NCBI RefSeq assembly: GCF_024139115.2
Contig: NC_085139.1
Coordinates: forward strand, 101,666,158-101,730,157
Direction: 5' to 3'
Source of the DNA: Armigeres subalbatus
Taxonomy: Eukaryota > Arthropoda > Insecta > Diptera > Culicidae
Length of the DNA: 64,000 nucleotides
How positions within the stretch are numbered: position 1 is the stretch's first letter; each line of letters opens with the position of its first letter. A model generated the notes under the pieces. That model ran no database searches. It saw only the letters and a program-made list of their open reading frames with translations, and was not told the origin of the DNA. This document shows, in pieces, positions 11,717-21,564 of the stretch. The position numbers and the translations under genes are program-made.

Positions 11717-12342
11717 TTTAGAGCATGAGCATGGTAACCGTGCATTTCGTAGTTGCTACTCCGTGATCGACCAGAACAATCGCAATTGCACAGGGAACCA
11801 ATGGATGGAAGCATGGGATTTGCTCTCCAACCTCAATGTGCACAGTCCGAGAGCTCTAGTATTTTTGGATGGTCGATAACGGCGCTGGCCACGTCCTCAC
11901 GGTCATCGGGGATGGGAAGGAATTGATGATGCAGTCACTCGCCCACTGCAAGCCGAGAACACCTCTGCACTCGCCACGAGTTCCTGCGGAATTTTATTGG
12001 AATATGGGGGTCAGGTTGTATGGCAGAGGTTCGTCGTGGTTAATGGGTTGCCAATGTGTAGTAATGGAAGGGTGGTGTATATGTATTCTAATTTGATGCC
12101 GAAACGAACTTTCTGGCTCATTTCAAATTCTAACAGTTAGCTGCTAGAACTAATCAAGTTTGTAGGTATAGGGATAGAAGATGGAAACGGTATGAAAGAT
12201 CATTTCCAATTCTAGCGATTGCTAGAACATGAGAAATATATGAAAGGATACAAAGTAGGAGGAATGGAACGGGCCTGGGATTGAACCCACGACCTCCTGC
12301 GTATGAGGCAGAAGCGGTAGCCATATGACCACCAAGCCCGTT
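11717..12342 (-). mobile_element. tRNA-headed SINE, family A, copy 1
   Basis: A 626-bp element in minus orientation, flanked by 17-bp direct repeats GAAGTGAACATTTAGAA (11700-11716) and GAAGTGAAGATTTAGAA (12343-12359, one mismatch), taken as target duplications. Its 5' head at about 12270-12341 is tRNA-like and carries RNA polymerase III promoter boxes on the minus strand: A box TGGTCATATGG (12321-12331) and B box GGTTCAATCCC (12277-12287). The body matches the element at 54730-55339. It resembles the tRNA-related SINEs of Aedes (Feilai type) from general knowledge. Exact family not verified. Confidence 0.75.
12277..12331 (-). promoter_or_regulatory. Internal Pol III A and B boxes of SINE
   Basis: On the minus strand the A box is TGGTCATATGG at 12321-12331 and the B box is GGTTCAATCCC at 12277-12287. 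Both fit the tRNA consensus (TRGYNNANNGG and GGTTCRANTCC, the latter allowing one difference). They lie in a recognisable tRNA-like head with an anticodon-like arm. This is a SINE promoter, not a functional tRNA. Confidence 0.7.
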
Positions 12343-12731
12343 GAAGTGAAGATTTAGAAGTTAGAAATATTTTTTTAAAGAAAGAGATCGACTGGAAAAC
12401 TTGTTCTGGTTTTTTTTGCTTTCTCAGTCTTATGTATCCAAAACGATGAGTTTTGTTTTGCCCAACGTTTTGGCCTTTTTTTTTGTTGGTAATTACTGAG
12501 AAATGAGTAGTCGGAAGTGAGATATGAGAAGTGAAAAGTGAAAAATGAAAAGTAAAGCACGCAGAGAGTTGCGGTCTTTCGAAGGTGATGGTCATTCGTG
12601 CCTGCTATTCCAAAATAGCGTTGGAGGGAGTAATACGAAAGGCAGAGATTGACACGAATGGTACGATTTTCACGAAGTCCTTTCAGCTATTTGGTTTGGT
12701 CAACAACATCGATATTATGACACATAACTTT

Positions 12732-13197
12732 CTCTCCAGAAGCCTTGCGGCAGATGCATAGGATTGCCGATCCGGAGATGGCGAGTTCAATTCTCGGTCC
12801 GGTCTAGGGTGTTTTCAAGTAAGAAACACTCTCGACCAGTGGTACAATTTATCAACAATGCCTGTTGAGTGCGATTCTTTTGTTTTGTATTTTTCTCTGC
12901 TTTACTTTATATTTGATTGCTGCTGCTAATCATTTCCAGTTTTCACTGCTAGGAAGTGAGTGTGAACAGGCAATGGTATCAATATCCTACAAATCTCAGT
13001 CACTGAAACTGATAATTCGCACCACTGCTCTCGACTCCCTGGACATAGCGTATCCACTGTATTTGCCACATAAGATACATTCTCATGCAATGGCGGGCAT
13101 TCAAAATTTTTCAATTGATAAATGAGCAAATGCTAATAGAATACTAAGTTGAGAAGCCGGGCAAGTTCCAGTTGGAATGTAGAGCCACCGAAGAAGG
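12732..13197 (+). mobile_element. tRNA-headed SINE, family C, with 11-bp target duplication
   Basis: A 466-bp insert in the RTE fragment, flanked by CACATAACTTT at 12721-12731 and 13198-13208. The RTE sequence resumes directly after the second copy. The left end has a tRNA-like head with B box GAGTTCAATTCTC near 12781. The right end (AAGTTGAGAAGCCGGGCAAG and onwards) looks like the 3' terminus shared by many mosquito SINEs. Overlapping 67- and 86-codon open frames inside are incidental. Confidence 0.8.
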
Positions 13198-13484
13198 CAC
13201 ATAACTTTGAAAAGATAGAGAGAGCCTACATCAAACTGAAGAGGGCAGCTAAGCGGCTGGAACTAGTCATCAACACGTAGAAAGCGAAGTACATGATAGG
13301 AAGAGACTCGATAGAATACAACGTGAGCCACCCACCACGAGTTTGTTTGTTTGTTTGAAGAATTGGTGTACTTTCGTTCATTGGTGACCGGCGAAAACGA
13401 CACCAGCAGACAAATTCGGCGATGCATCGTGGCTGGGAATCGTACATACTTTGAACTCCTCAAGAGCCTCGGATAGGACCGCCG

Positions 13485-13513
13485 CACAGTGCTGTGCCCC
13501 TTGGACAAAAATG
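13485..13513 (+). other. Left RSS-like end: heptamer, 13-bp spacer, nonamer
   Basis: CACAGTG at 13485-13491, then 13 bp, then ACAAAAATG at 13505-13513. Compared with the vertebrate recombination signal (CACAGTG, 12 or 23 bp, ACAAAAACC), the heptamer is perfect and the nonamer differs at the last two positions. If the nonamer is read one base earlier the spacer is 12. Confidence 0.6.
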
Positions 13514-14073
13514 GACAAAACGACTCTCGTATTTAGTCGAATCAAGTAAACCATGATATTACATATGTTTCAATTATGCTGTATGCGCATTAGTATCTTT
13601 GTAAGGTCACTGGGACGATCAAAACAACTCGTGTTTGTAAACATTTCTATCGCTGAAAGTGGATGATTTATCACCTGTTAGTGAAAAGCATCTTTTTCAT
13701 TGCCTAAATTTTCGAACGGTACCTTTCACGATGAAAATCGATATGGAAAGCGTAAAATCAAGTAAGTAAGATCCAATTAAATGTGTTTCAGTGGGACATA
13801 TTTCGATCATTGTGATAAGTGAAGCTTCCAAGTCTTGGGCATGACGTTCTATAGGAAGAAACAATCTACAACTTAAAATAGCTTTTTAAAAAAAGTACAT
13901 CAAAACGAAAATCGCACCAGATCTCACTTATAGTATTCTTAAGAGAATGGAAGTGATTCTAGCTGCTCTTATTTGCTCTATTAATAGCTGTTAACAATTT
14001 TCTAGATGATACTCTTGCGCTCAATAACATGGATATAGACAAACAATAGCTTTCCGTTGATTCGTCCTAACGA

Positions 14074-14560
14074 AAAGCTCGTGTGTTGAAGTTTCTGTCT
14101 GATTTATATAATACAGAAGATTTCTCCGAGGAACTTGAGAAAAAACTGAAGCAGTTTTGCAAAATCTTTTGTTTGAGAATTGATTAAAAATGGTTAGAGC
14201 TTTCGATCATCCGAGAAATTCGAGAAGCAAAACTCTCTGATTGTCTTCGTTGGTTAATCTTCCTCGCAATCCGAAAATAAATATTGAAGGAATTGCCGAG
14301 TCTTCATTCAACATCGCAAAGGGTAGACTTCAAAAACCGTTTCAGGAATGTTCGAATAAAACCAAGAAACTACGTGTTGAAGACCTTATCAATAAAAATG
14401 AAACTGAGGAGCTAGCATTTGCGGCCAATATATCAAAGTAGTTCAAGCGCAAATCATGAAAAGATAATGACAGCGACACAAATACTGGCGTTGTACATTG
14501 ACTTGAGTTTATCCGACAGAAAGTACAATCTGCTGCAAAGTACTTTAAACTAGCTGCATG
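14074..14560 (+). pseudogene. Possible transposase N-terminal remnant, frameshifted
   Basis: Two open segments in different frames. 14074-14187 (37 codons, no ATG) includes SDLYNTEDFSEELEKKLKQF. 14241-14441 (66 codons) includes GRLQKPFQECSNKTKKLRVEDL. The order of a charged helical module followed by a GRPxxxFxExSxRTKRRKxExL-like module resembles N-terminal parts of predicted insect proteins that I associate with Transib-type transposases. This is from memory and not searched. No RAG1-like catalytic core is visible downstream; stops interrupt all frames after 14441. Treated as a decayed remnant. Confidence 0.35.
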
Positions 14561-15127
14561 CAAATCTGCTTCCTAGCCTTTACGCGTTGAAAAGAGAAAG
14601 GAAAAAAAACATTCCTACACAAGTTTCCGCGTCTGAAGCGTCCGCTGAGATTAATTTGCAAGACCTGATGAATTGTACCTCGCTAAGCATTATGCAGAAA
14701 TTTTCGGTAGAGAGCTCAAGGACGGTGAAACTTGTATGGAAATAGGGTTTTGATGGACGCATAGGACATAGCACCTACAAACGAAAATTTTCGGAGGATG
14801 ACCATGATTTCATAGTTGACGTATCAACCATTCGAAATATCAGCAAATTTCCTTCATTCTGATGATGATCCCAGTCACCACGAGTACGCTGGCTTCTACC
14901 CCTCTGTTACTAACTTCATAATAAGATGATATGATTGTACATATCACCAAGAGCTATGACTCCGTAAAGAGTTATACACGCCTGAGCCTACCAAATAACA
15001 AACAAACTAACAAAGCCTAACAAACTTGAAAAAAAATAACAAGTTCCAATGATTTCTGATACCGTCGTTAAAAAACAATCCCTCAAATCATTACTAAGGA
15101 TATTCTTATTCTATAGTATAAAACATG

Positions 15128-15430
15128 AGAGCTGGCGTTTACGTCACTTATGAGATGGTCAATTGGAAATTGGTCAATTGTTGTAATAAAAACTGTTATC
15201 ATACCACATTATCATATCACATATTTTTCGTAAAAAGATCCTGGCGTTTACGGCATTTATGCAATTATCTGTTCAACATAGGTCAATATAAAAATAGTAG
15301 TTTTTATCATAAGTGACAATTTTCCCAAAATGATTTCGATTATACGAAGCGTATTATATGTTAAGAAATTTGGCGTTTATGCCACTAATGCAATTATCAA
15401 TTTAACATAGGTCAATAATGCAAATAGTAG
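15128..15430. repeat. Subterminal tandem repeat in the Transib-like element
   Basis: Three diverged units start with TGGCGTTTA at about 15133, 15242 and 15371, so they are 109 and 129 bp apart. Units 2 and 3 also share TGCAATTATC, AACATAGGTCAATA and AATAGTAG in the same order. They lie 100-400 bp inside the right end. Confidence 0.7.
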
Positions 15431-15496
15431 AAAAACTAGTTTACAAACATTTTCCCAGAGACACCATTGAGTTAAAACGTGTAGAATGTAAGTTAT

Positions 15497-15535
15497 GATT
15501 TTTGTCCCGTAGTTCCATAGGTTCGAAGCACTGTG
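15497..15535 (-). other. Right RSS-like end: heptamer, 23-bp spacer, nonamer
   Basis: Read on the minus strand: CACAGTG (15529-15535), exactly 23 bp (15506-15528), then ACAAAAATC (15497-15505). Published Transib ends are described as heptamer, about 23 bp and an A-rich nonamer, and this end fits that. The first nine bases, CACAGTGCT, equal those of the left end. Confidence 0.65.
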
Positions 15536-15855
15536 CGCCGTACCAACTGACTATCTATAAAAACTACTCCTTAGACCGGTAGGCAACGCACACTTGGAGT
15601 TTTCGAAAAAAAAACAACTAGCTATAGTGGGATGTAATGACGGACGATACGTGGAGGAGGCGCATGAACCACGAGTTGCATAAGCTGTTAAGAGAAGCGT
15701 CCATCGTTCACGCGAAAATCGGACGACTGCGGTGGGCCGGGCACGTAGCCAGAATGTCGTACAATAACCCGGTCAAATTAATGCGAGGTGCGCAGCGAGC
15801 AAGGTGGATCGATCGTGGTTGCGTGGTGGGTAAATCTCGGTTTAAAAAAAGCATA

Positions 15856-16117
15856 TTTCTCGCGTGATTTTTGAAAACGTCGTAAGTCCAAAAGAGAGGC
15901 TCTCTTTGTTTACTTTCTCTTTTGATTATTACGAAGCCATACTAACATATACATTGGATTTTTTCACAGAGATCCGAAGAAACTGGCTTTGTTTAGCGTG
16001 CTGAGGTGAAAATATTGTAATATATACAAAACTAGCTTCAATATTAGTGAAAGAGAGCGTATTGAAAGAGAGTCTCTCATTTGGACATACGACGTTTTCA
16101 AAAATCATGCTAGATTT
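15856..16117. mobile_element. MITE family M1, copy 1
   Basis: About 262 bp with long imperfect terminal inverted repeats. The left end, CGTGATTTTTGAAAACGTCG, is mirrored on the right by the complement of CATGATTTTTGAAAACGTCG, followed by AAGAGAG/ATGAGAG-type subterminal sequence. Copies are at 24098-24320 and, more diverged, 63699-63966. Shared internal sequence includes AAACTAGCTT. No coding capacity. Target duplication not clear. Confidence 0.75.
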
Positions 16118-16144
16118 AGCGATAACCCCTTATCAATAAAAGGG

Positions 16145-16499
16145 TAGTTGATCGCTTCTCCACATCTCGATATTGAAGGGACCATCGAGATAGGGAGAGA
16201 TCGAGGAATACTAGATCCAAAAAAGCTCGTTGCTATGAAAAACGACAACAAAACAAATGTCGTTTCCAGTTGTTGATGTGTTTGTTATTGTCCAAAGATG
16301 GTCTAGTAGCCTAAAAATTTGACCATATCGACATAAGGAGAGTAAATTCTGAACAAAATATGATCAGAACACATCGAGATAGGGAGGTTATCGAGATGTA
16401 GAAAGCTCAAATGTATGTAGTTTGAAGGGACTGAGGAAACCATCGACATAGAGAGAGATATCGAGATATAGAACATCGAGGTGTAGAGAGTCGACTGTA
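16145..16499. mobile_element. Tc1/mariner-type MITE
   Basis: About 355 bp including TA at each edge (16145-16146 and 16498-16499). The right end reads inward as TACAGTCGACTCTCTACACC and continues with CTCGATGTTC. The left reads TAGTTGATCGCTTCTCCACA and continues with TCTCGATATT. This is an imperfect inverted repeat with nested ATCGAGAT motifs. TA duplication and CAGTYGACTCTC-type ends fit Tc1/mariner-derived MITEs. Only a 75-codon incidental open frame inside. Confidence 0.65.
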
Positions 16500-18379
16500 T
16501 CAATGCCATCTCACCTGACTGGAGGAGCACGCGTTAAGAAGCTTACTTGGTTATCATTAATTATTGATTTTCCAGCTTATTTGATGCGACATATTAAATA
16601 GGGGTACACCACAAAAGTTCAACTAGTGGACGTAGTGGTTTCTCGCCCCAACAAAAAAAACCCTTATCAAAGATTGACAAACAAATTCAGTGCAATGCAG
16701 CTAGTCTAGCGTTGATTCCATCGAAGTGAAATCGTGCGAAGTTGTATGCATAGTGTGCAGTGTATCGTTTCGACTCATATTTCGAGCACCTTGTTTTCAA
16801 ACAGTCATATTTACTTTTTATTCGCGTAATTCTACCCATAGAATATTGCATTTGTTTATAATCTCAATCTTCCGTACTTAGAACCGAAGAAAAATTAGAG
16901 TCTTCGGGCGCTAAAACTCCAGTGTTCGGAATATGAGTCTTATTCGAAATTTAAGTCAAAACGGTGCGACTCTGATCACTGACGATTTTTCCATGAGTTT
17001 TAGTTGACCGTACTGTATGGAGTATGCTGTCAATCAGATACTACCGTGAATAAGAGTAATCGTGTCGTGTGCTTTAGCTGCGTCCATTGACAATACATAC
17101 CTGCAAAGAGAAGAAAGGTGAAATAAAAGTTAGTTTTATTTTATATAAATAGAAAATTTGAATACATAGTCATGTAAAACTATAGTTCGGGTGGAGAAAT
17201 TTGAATTTTTGGCTAGCTAAATGAAAAACTAAAAGTTGCAAACCAATAGGATTGTGCGCAAAAGTGACGTAGGACTACGTATCTATATGTAATGAAATTT
17301 ATTAGTAGTAGCAGAACGGACCCTGTGTTGTTTAGGGGTTGACAGTAAATGCTACCGCAGCTTTCTTCTATCCAAGGAGTCAAGCCCATTAGCCCTGCCC
17401 TTTCGTTAACCATTAAGGATGCACATAATATTTGCACCAATGATGAATAACAATGGGGCGGGGCGAATAAGCTAATTTTATTGGGTAGAAGAAAACTGAT
17501 TTACCGCGCGCACCGGGCACGAGCAATTTTGATCGCGATTTCGTATAGAGTGGTCCCAGCTTCGGCATCGGTGCGTGCCTAACTTCACCTCAACGATGTC
17601 GTCTGCGGCAGCTAGTGGTAAATTAGCACACTTAGCAAGTGAAATTTTCTCGCAAGTTTTCGCATAAGAAAAGGACAGAATGAGAGTAAACTGGATAAAA
17701 AATCTTCGAAGAATCACAATCGGAGTGAGCAATTTGTTATTTTGTGGTGATTTTTGGCAGCAGCACTAAAGTGACATTAACATAAATCGAGCCTTTTCAG
17801 GACCACCGGTTTCACACATAAGAAGGTTTGATTTCAATATTTATTCACTGTGTTAGTGTCTGTAGCCATTCAGCATCCGAGAGTGGAATTTTCTTGCAAC
17901 GTTCAGTAATTTGGTTGTTGTTCAGAAAGGCGCATAAATAAAAAAAACGCAATCGCAATGAAAAACTCGGAAAAGTGCAAAATTTAAATGAGTAAGAAAA
18001 GAATAATGTTCAAATTTTGTTGTACTGAATTCATTCCTAGCTCAATGAATTCTTACAAAATCAAATCTATACAGATTAATTAATCAATCTCTATACAGAC
18101 ACCATTATTAGGATAATATTTTCTGCAGCAAACACCCACCGAAGGTCGCCACTGGGACTTATACCGACGCTATCAGATTTCCTGCAGTCACCATGAGATT
18201 CTGCTTTGTAGTGTGCAGACAATTCTTCTCAATTTATCTTCTTTTTGTACTGAGAAATTATTTTTTTTATTAGTTAAGGTTGCACCGGAAAGCCACCATC
18301 GGTAGAGATGGTATTCCGATGCCGGCTAACGCTGCGTTGTCCGCTTTCAGCAAAATCTTGTTCGAACTGAGGATAGTAG
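16500..18379. other. Non-coding stretch, no gene established
   Basis: A GC-richer patch at 17490-17680 holds a 23-codon plus-strand frame starting ATGTCGTCTGCGGCAGC (17596-17667) with a donor-like GTAAAT inside it, and an 84-codon minus-strand frame (17478-17732). Neither is recognisable. The rest is AT-rich. A GACGTAGGACTACG motif is at about 17265 (see findings). Confidence 0.4.
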
Positions 18380-18645
18380 TCAATTTTGATGTCCGTGCTT
18401 GCGATATACGCACGAGATTGGTTGATTTCTTTGAACTTTTTCCCAATTATTTATGATATAAATAATCAATGTGGCTATATAGAACTTAAAATCCATCGAG
18501 AAACGGCTGCGTTCAAAGTTTATCATTTTTTCGTGAAGCTCCTTGATTTTCGCAATCGCAAAGTGTACCCCGGCATAGAAAACACAGACGTAGTCCTACG
18601 TCAAAACAAAAGCAGACTTCTTCGGGGTTTCACAGAATTAAACTC
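18380..18645. repeat. Dispersed repeat, copy 1 (partner at 28575-28875)
   Basis: Shares, in the same order, TTGATGTCCGTGCTTGCGAT / TGATGTCCGTGTTAGGAAT, a GCACG(A/G)GATTG motif, AAAATCCATCGA(G/A)A and a palindromic GACGTAGTCCTACGTC / GACGTAAATCCTACGTC with 28575-28875. Spacing is similar. The identity of the element is unknown. Confidence 0.55.
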
Positions 18646-20935
18646 GTAATGCAACAAAAAACTTTTTGCGAACTGTAGTTTTCACACCCTTGTTGGTTAG
18701 ATTGACGTAAGTAGATTGACATAAGTGTTCTTTGAATTAATTCACGCGACTTTTGTTAAAAATGCTCGACAAACTCAACGACACAACGTCTCGAATAAAA
18801 TTCACCCTACGGAACAGTAAATTATCCCACATAATCCCCACCGGTTCCAATTGAGCGAGCGCACACCTTTCTCCATTATCCCCACGAGAAGAAGGCAATC
18901 GCATTCAACACCCTGGCACATATGCTCCCAAAAGACCCGGACGGGAACGAACAAGTGCAGCGCAAAAAAGTCTGCATCTACGATGATAAACGGTCCCCTC
19001 ACCCGTGTTCCCGTTCCTGTTTCTCTTGCTCAGTCTCATCGAACCCCATAATTTTGTTCAACCGAAGCAACTAGTTGCTCTAATAAAATACACAAACCAA
19101 CGAACGAACGAACGAATTGAGGAAAAAAAAAAGCATGATTGTAGGCCTCCCACTGTTTCGCCGCCCGCTTTTCCGCCAAAAAGCCCCATAAACATAAACT
19201 ATGAGGAAAGATAGGCACTAGGCAATCAGGCGCCCCTGCATGTATGCAACACCAGTAGCGCGACGCAACAGGATGACTGACGACTACGACGACGACGACT
19301 GTAGGATGGCACGCCAACCAGACAAAAGAACATTATCGCAGAACAACTGGATTGTTACCGTACCGTATGCACAACAAAGGCACCATCATCATCGTCGGCT
19401 GAAAAAGCGCCGCCCGAAAGTATACTACCCGCACCCAGGGCCGAAGTTCTGCATGAGAAGGAAGTTCAGTTTTAGTTTCGAGCTTCGCCGTCGTCGTCAT
19501 CGTTGTCGTCTCAGTTCCGACGATAGTTTAAAGGATTAGGTTCGGTTTCGAGAGGGGTCCCCCAATCAATTTGTTCATCCATCGTGAAATCCGACAAAAC
19601 AACAACTAAAATAATATAAAATCGTTTTGATATTCTGAAAACTTCGAAGGCAAGTAGAAATCTCAATAAACACCTACTAGTTGACAACACAACTCTGATG
19701 AGTTTTGTCGTAATTTTGTTTAAAATTTTAATTTAAACATTTTGACACAGTTTAGCAGGAATCTTAAAATGTTGATGACGAAGTACTATAAGTAAAATAA
19801 AAATTAATCTATTCATAAGAGAGTTACTAACTTTGTTTGATGAATTTATGTAAGACTAAATTACTTTAATTTTTTTTTGCATTTCTATGGAGTCACACAC
19901 ATAGCACAAACTCATAGGCAAATAACCATCGTAGAGCCCCCTGACAGCACCGAAACCGGAGAACCTGTTGGTTGGTTCTGCCCCAAGTCAAGAAGTTTCA
20001 ATTCCGGAAACGTAATTTATCTTGCAACCCATCCCACCACCCCACTACCGAGTGCTGGGTGGTGGAAACCCGTATGAAACCAGTTGTTGCATTAGGCACT
20101 TTGCTTGGGCTAGAGGCAGCCCGACCAAGACGAAGACGAACCCAGCGCCAGGACCATGCAAGACGAAGAAAAGTCAATTCTTCTTCAGGTCAATTGTGGT
20201 GAGCGACGGCGACGGTGCGAGAGGCGCCGCGCTAAAAAGGAAATCTATTTAAACACCCTCGCCTTTATTGAGAATCGGGGGCGGATACGGACGGTTCCAG
20301 GTCCAGGCTGAGGTCATTTTCAATTTCCTGGCTAAGCCCTCCCCCCGTGGGGATTGTTTGACGTGGCTTCTCGAAGCTTGACCATCAACAACGAGAAAGG
20401 ATGCAACTTGTTGAAAGCCCGAAGAATTATTGCCCGCAGTTTGGACAGATGGATGCATCCTTTGGGTTAGGATTCCGCCGGTCCTCCGTTCGGTTCCAAT
20501 TCCTCCTTGCGTCGCATTCCGTAGAATGGAATCGCCAATTCTGACCGTTCTATTGTTAGTGACAGCACGCGAACGGAGAAGGCGGTTGCAGGGCTGACCC
20601 GCGAGCGTCCGAGATGCACATGTCCATGTCCAGGTCCATATCTGGAGACCGCATGAAACGGTGCGGTACGGGGAGCTTTACCGTTGCGGCAGAACGCGAT
20701 CCCAGCAGAAGCAAGGGAGGATTTGTTTGAATTAAGGATATGGTTTTCCACGCGAGCTGTTTGGATGGTAATTTATGGTTTTCGCTCCGGCCGAGACAAA
20801 TGGCAATTAGTTAGCTGTCCGGGTCAGCATCGAGCGGTCGGTGAATATCGGGAAGGCGGATTCCGGGGGCGGTACGTTTGCCCGCTTCGTGGAGTTGTCA
20901 GTTTGAAGTCGTTTGGAAAGTGAGAGTGCAGCGAT
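18646..20935. other. GC-richer non-coding region, no gene established
   Basis: Contains a CGAA microsatellite (about 19100-19116), a GAC/GACGAC patch near 19280 and several overlapping frames of 60-99 codons on both strands with no recognisable domain. Higher GC than the surroundings could mean conserved regulatory or 5'-UTR sequence, but nothing in the sequence proves it. Confidence 0.35.
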
Positions 20936-21342
20936 CAATTTTAATTAAGTGGGGTGAATTGCAGGTTGATTGATGGTGTGTGATCATCTAATTGGGAAAC
21001 TGTGGAATTAGGATGCGAACGCGATGTTTCAGCTGGACTTTGGAAGTCGTTAAGATCCAGTTGTCACAGTTTGGAATTGTGCCACGAGTTTGATGTCATT
21101 TTGTGATCAATTTATATCCTATGAGTATCAGTCAGGTTGATTTGGTTACAGCAACGTGAATGTGATCAGAAGTTGATGAACATCAGAAACAGAATGATAC
21201 AATTGGTAGGTAAGATGGTGGTTAAAAATAAAGTCAATACTTTTTTTTTCTTTTGTCATAAATTAGGCCGTTACAAATATCTAATAAAAATTATGTTCTA
21301 GTGGTCACCAAAAAGTCAAGGGGGGGATAACAAAAAATAAAT
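20936..21342. other. AT-rich stretch, nothing recognised
   Basis: No open frame of note, no paired repeats and no RNA-like structure seen. Confidence 0.5.
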
Positions 21343-21564
21343 AGGGGAAGTGCACCGGTTTTGGCCAACTTAGTGCCTAATTTGGCCAACCCTGAAAAAT
21401 ACATATTTTTCCAAAATAATCGATCAGTTGAAAGCAGCGTTGAAGCGTGAGGGATATATCTCTTGTTGGAACTAATAAAACCCTTACGAATTGCTTTATT
21501 TTTGGAGTAATTCGCAAAATTGGCCAAATTAGGAACATGGCCAAAACCGGTACAGTTCTTCTAT
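21343..21564. mobile_element. Small MITE, CCGGTTTTGGCC ends
   Basis: About 220 bp. Left end GGGGAAGTGCACCGGTTTTG (continuing GCCAA), right end inverted as GAAGAACTGTACCGGTTTTG (continuing GCCA). Inside, CCTAATTTGGCCAA also pairs with TTGGCCAAATTAGG. TA dinucleotides lie outside both ends, so a TA duplication is likely. The 78-codon frame across it is incidental. Confidence 0.65.

Larger units (their letters stand above)
13485..15535. mobile_element. Transib-like DNA transposon, non-autonomous or decayed
   Basis: A 2051-bp insert in the RTE fragment with terminal inverted repeat CACAGTGCT / AGCACTGTG and a 5-bp target duplication CGCCG (13480-13484 and 15536-15540). Removing the insert and one CGCCG restores the RTE reading ...CGCCGTACC. 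Ends starting CACWRTG and 5-bp GC-rich CGNCG-type duplications are established hallmarks of Transib transposons, whose transposase is related to RAG1. Internal sequence keeps only short broken open frames (see 14074-14560), so it is not autonomous. The right third has a tandem subterminal repeat (15128-15430). hAT is excluded by the 5-bp duplication and mariner by the absence of TA. Confidence 0.75.
12560..15818 (+). pseudogene. RTE-type retrotransposon fragment, twice interrupted
   Basis: Three plus-strand pieces match consecutive parts of the RTE element at 47964-51785. 12560-12731 is the reverse transcriptase stretch around the FADD box, here broken. 13209-13484 is the downstream ERAYIKLKR and YMIGR region. 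15541-15818 is the C-terminal region, including GRLRWAGHVARM and GAQRARWIDR. They are separated by a SINE (12732-13197) and by a Transib-like element (13485-15535). The FADDID motif is altered (the GCCGACGAC of the other copies reads GTCAACAAC). Stops and indels are frequent, so the copy is old and inactive. It is valuable because its sequence shows the pre-insertion state at both insertion sites. Confidence 0.85.
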
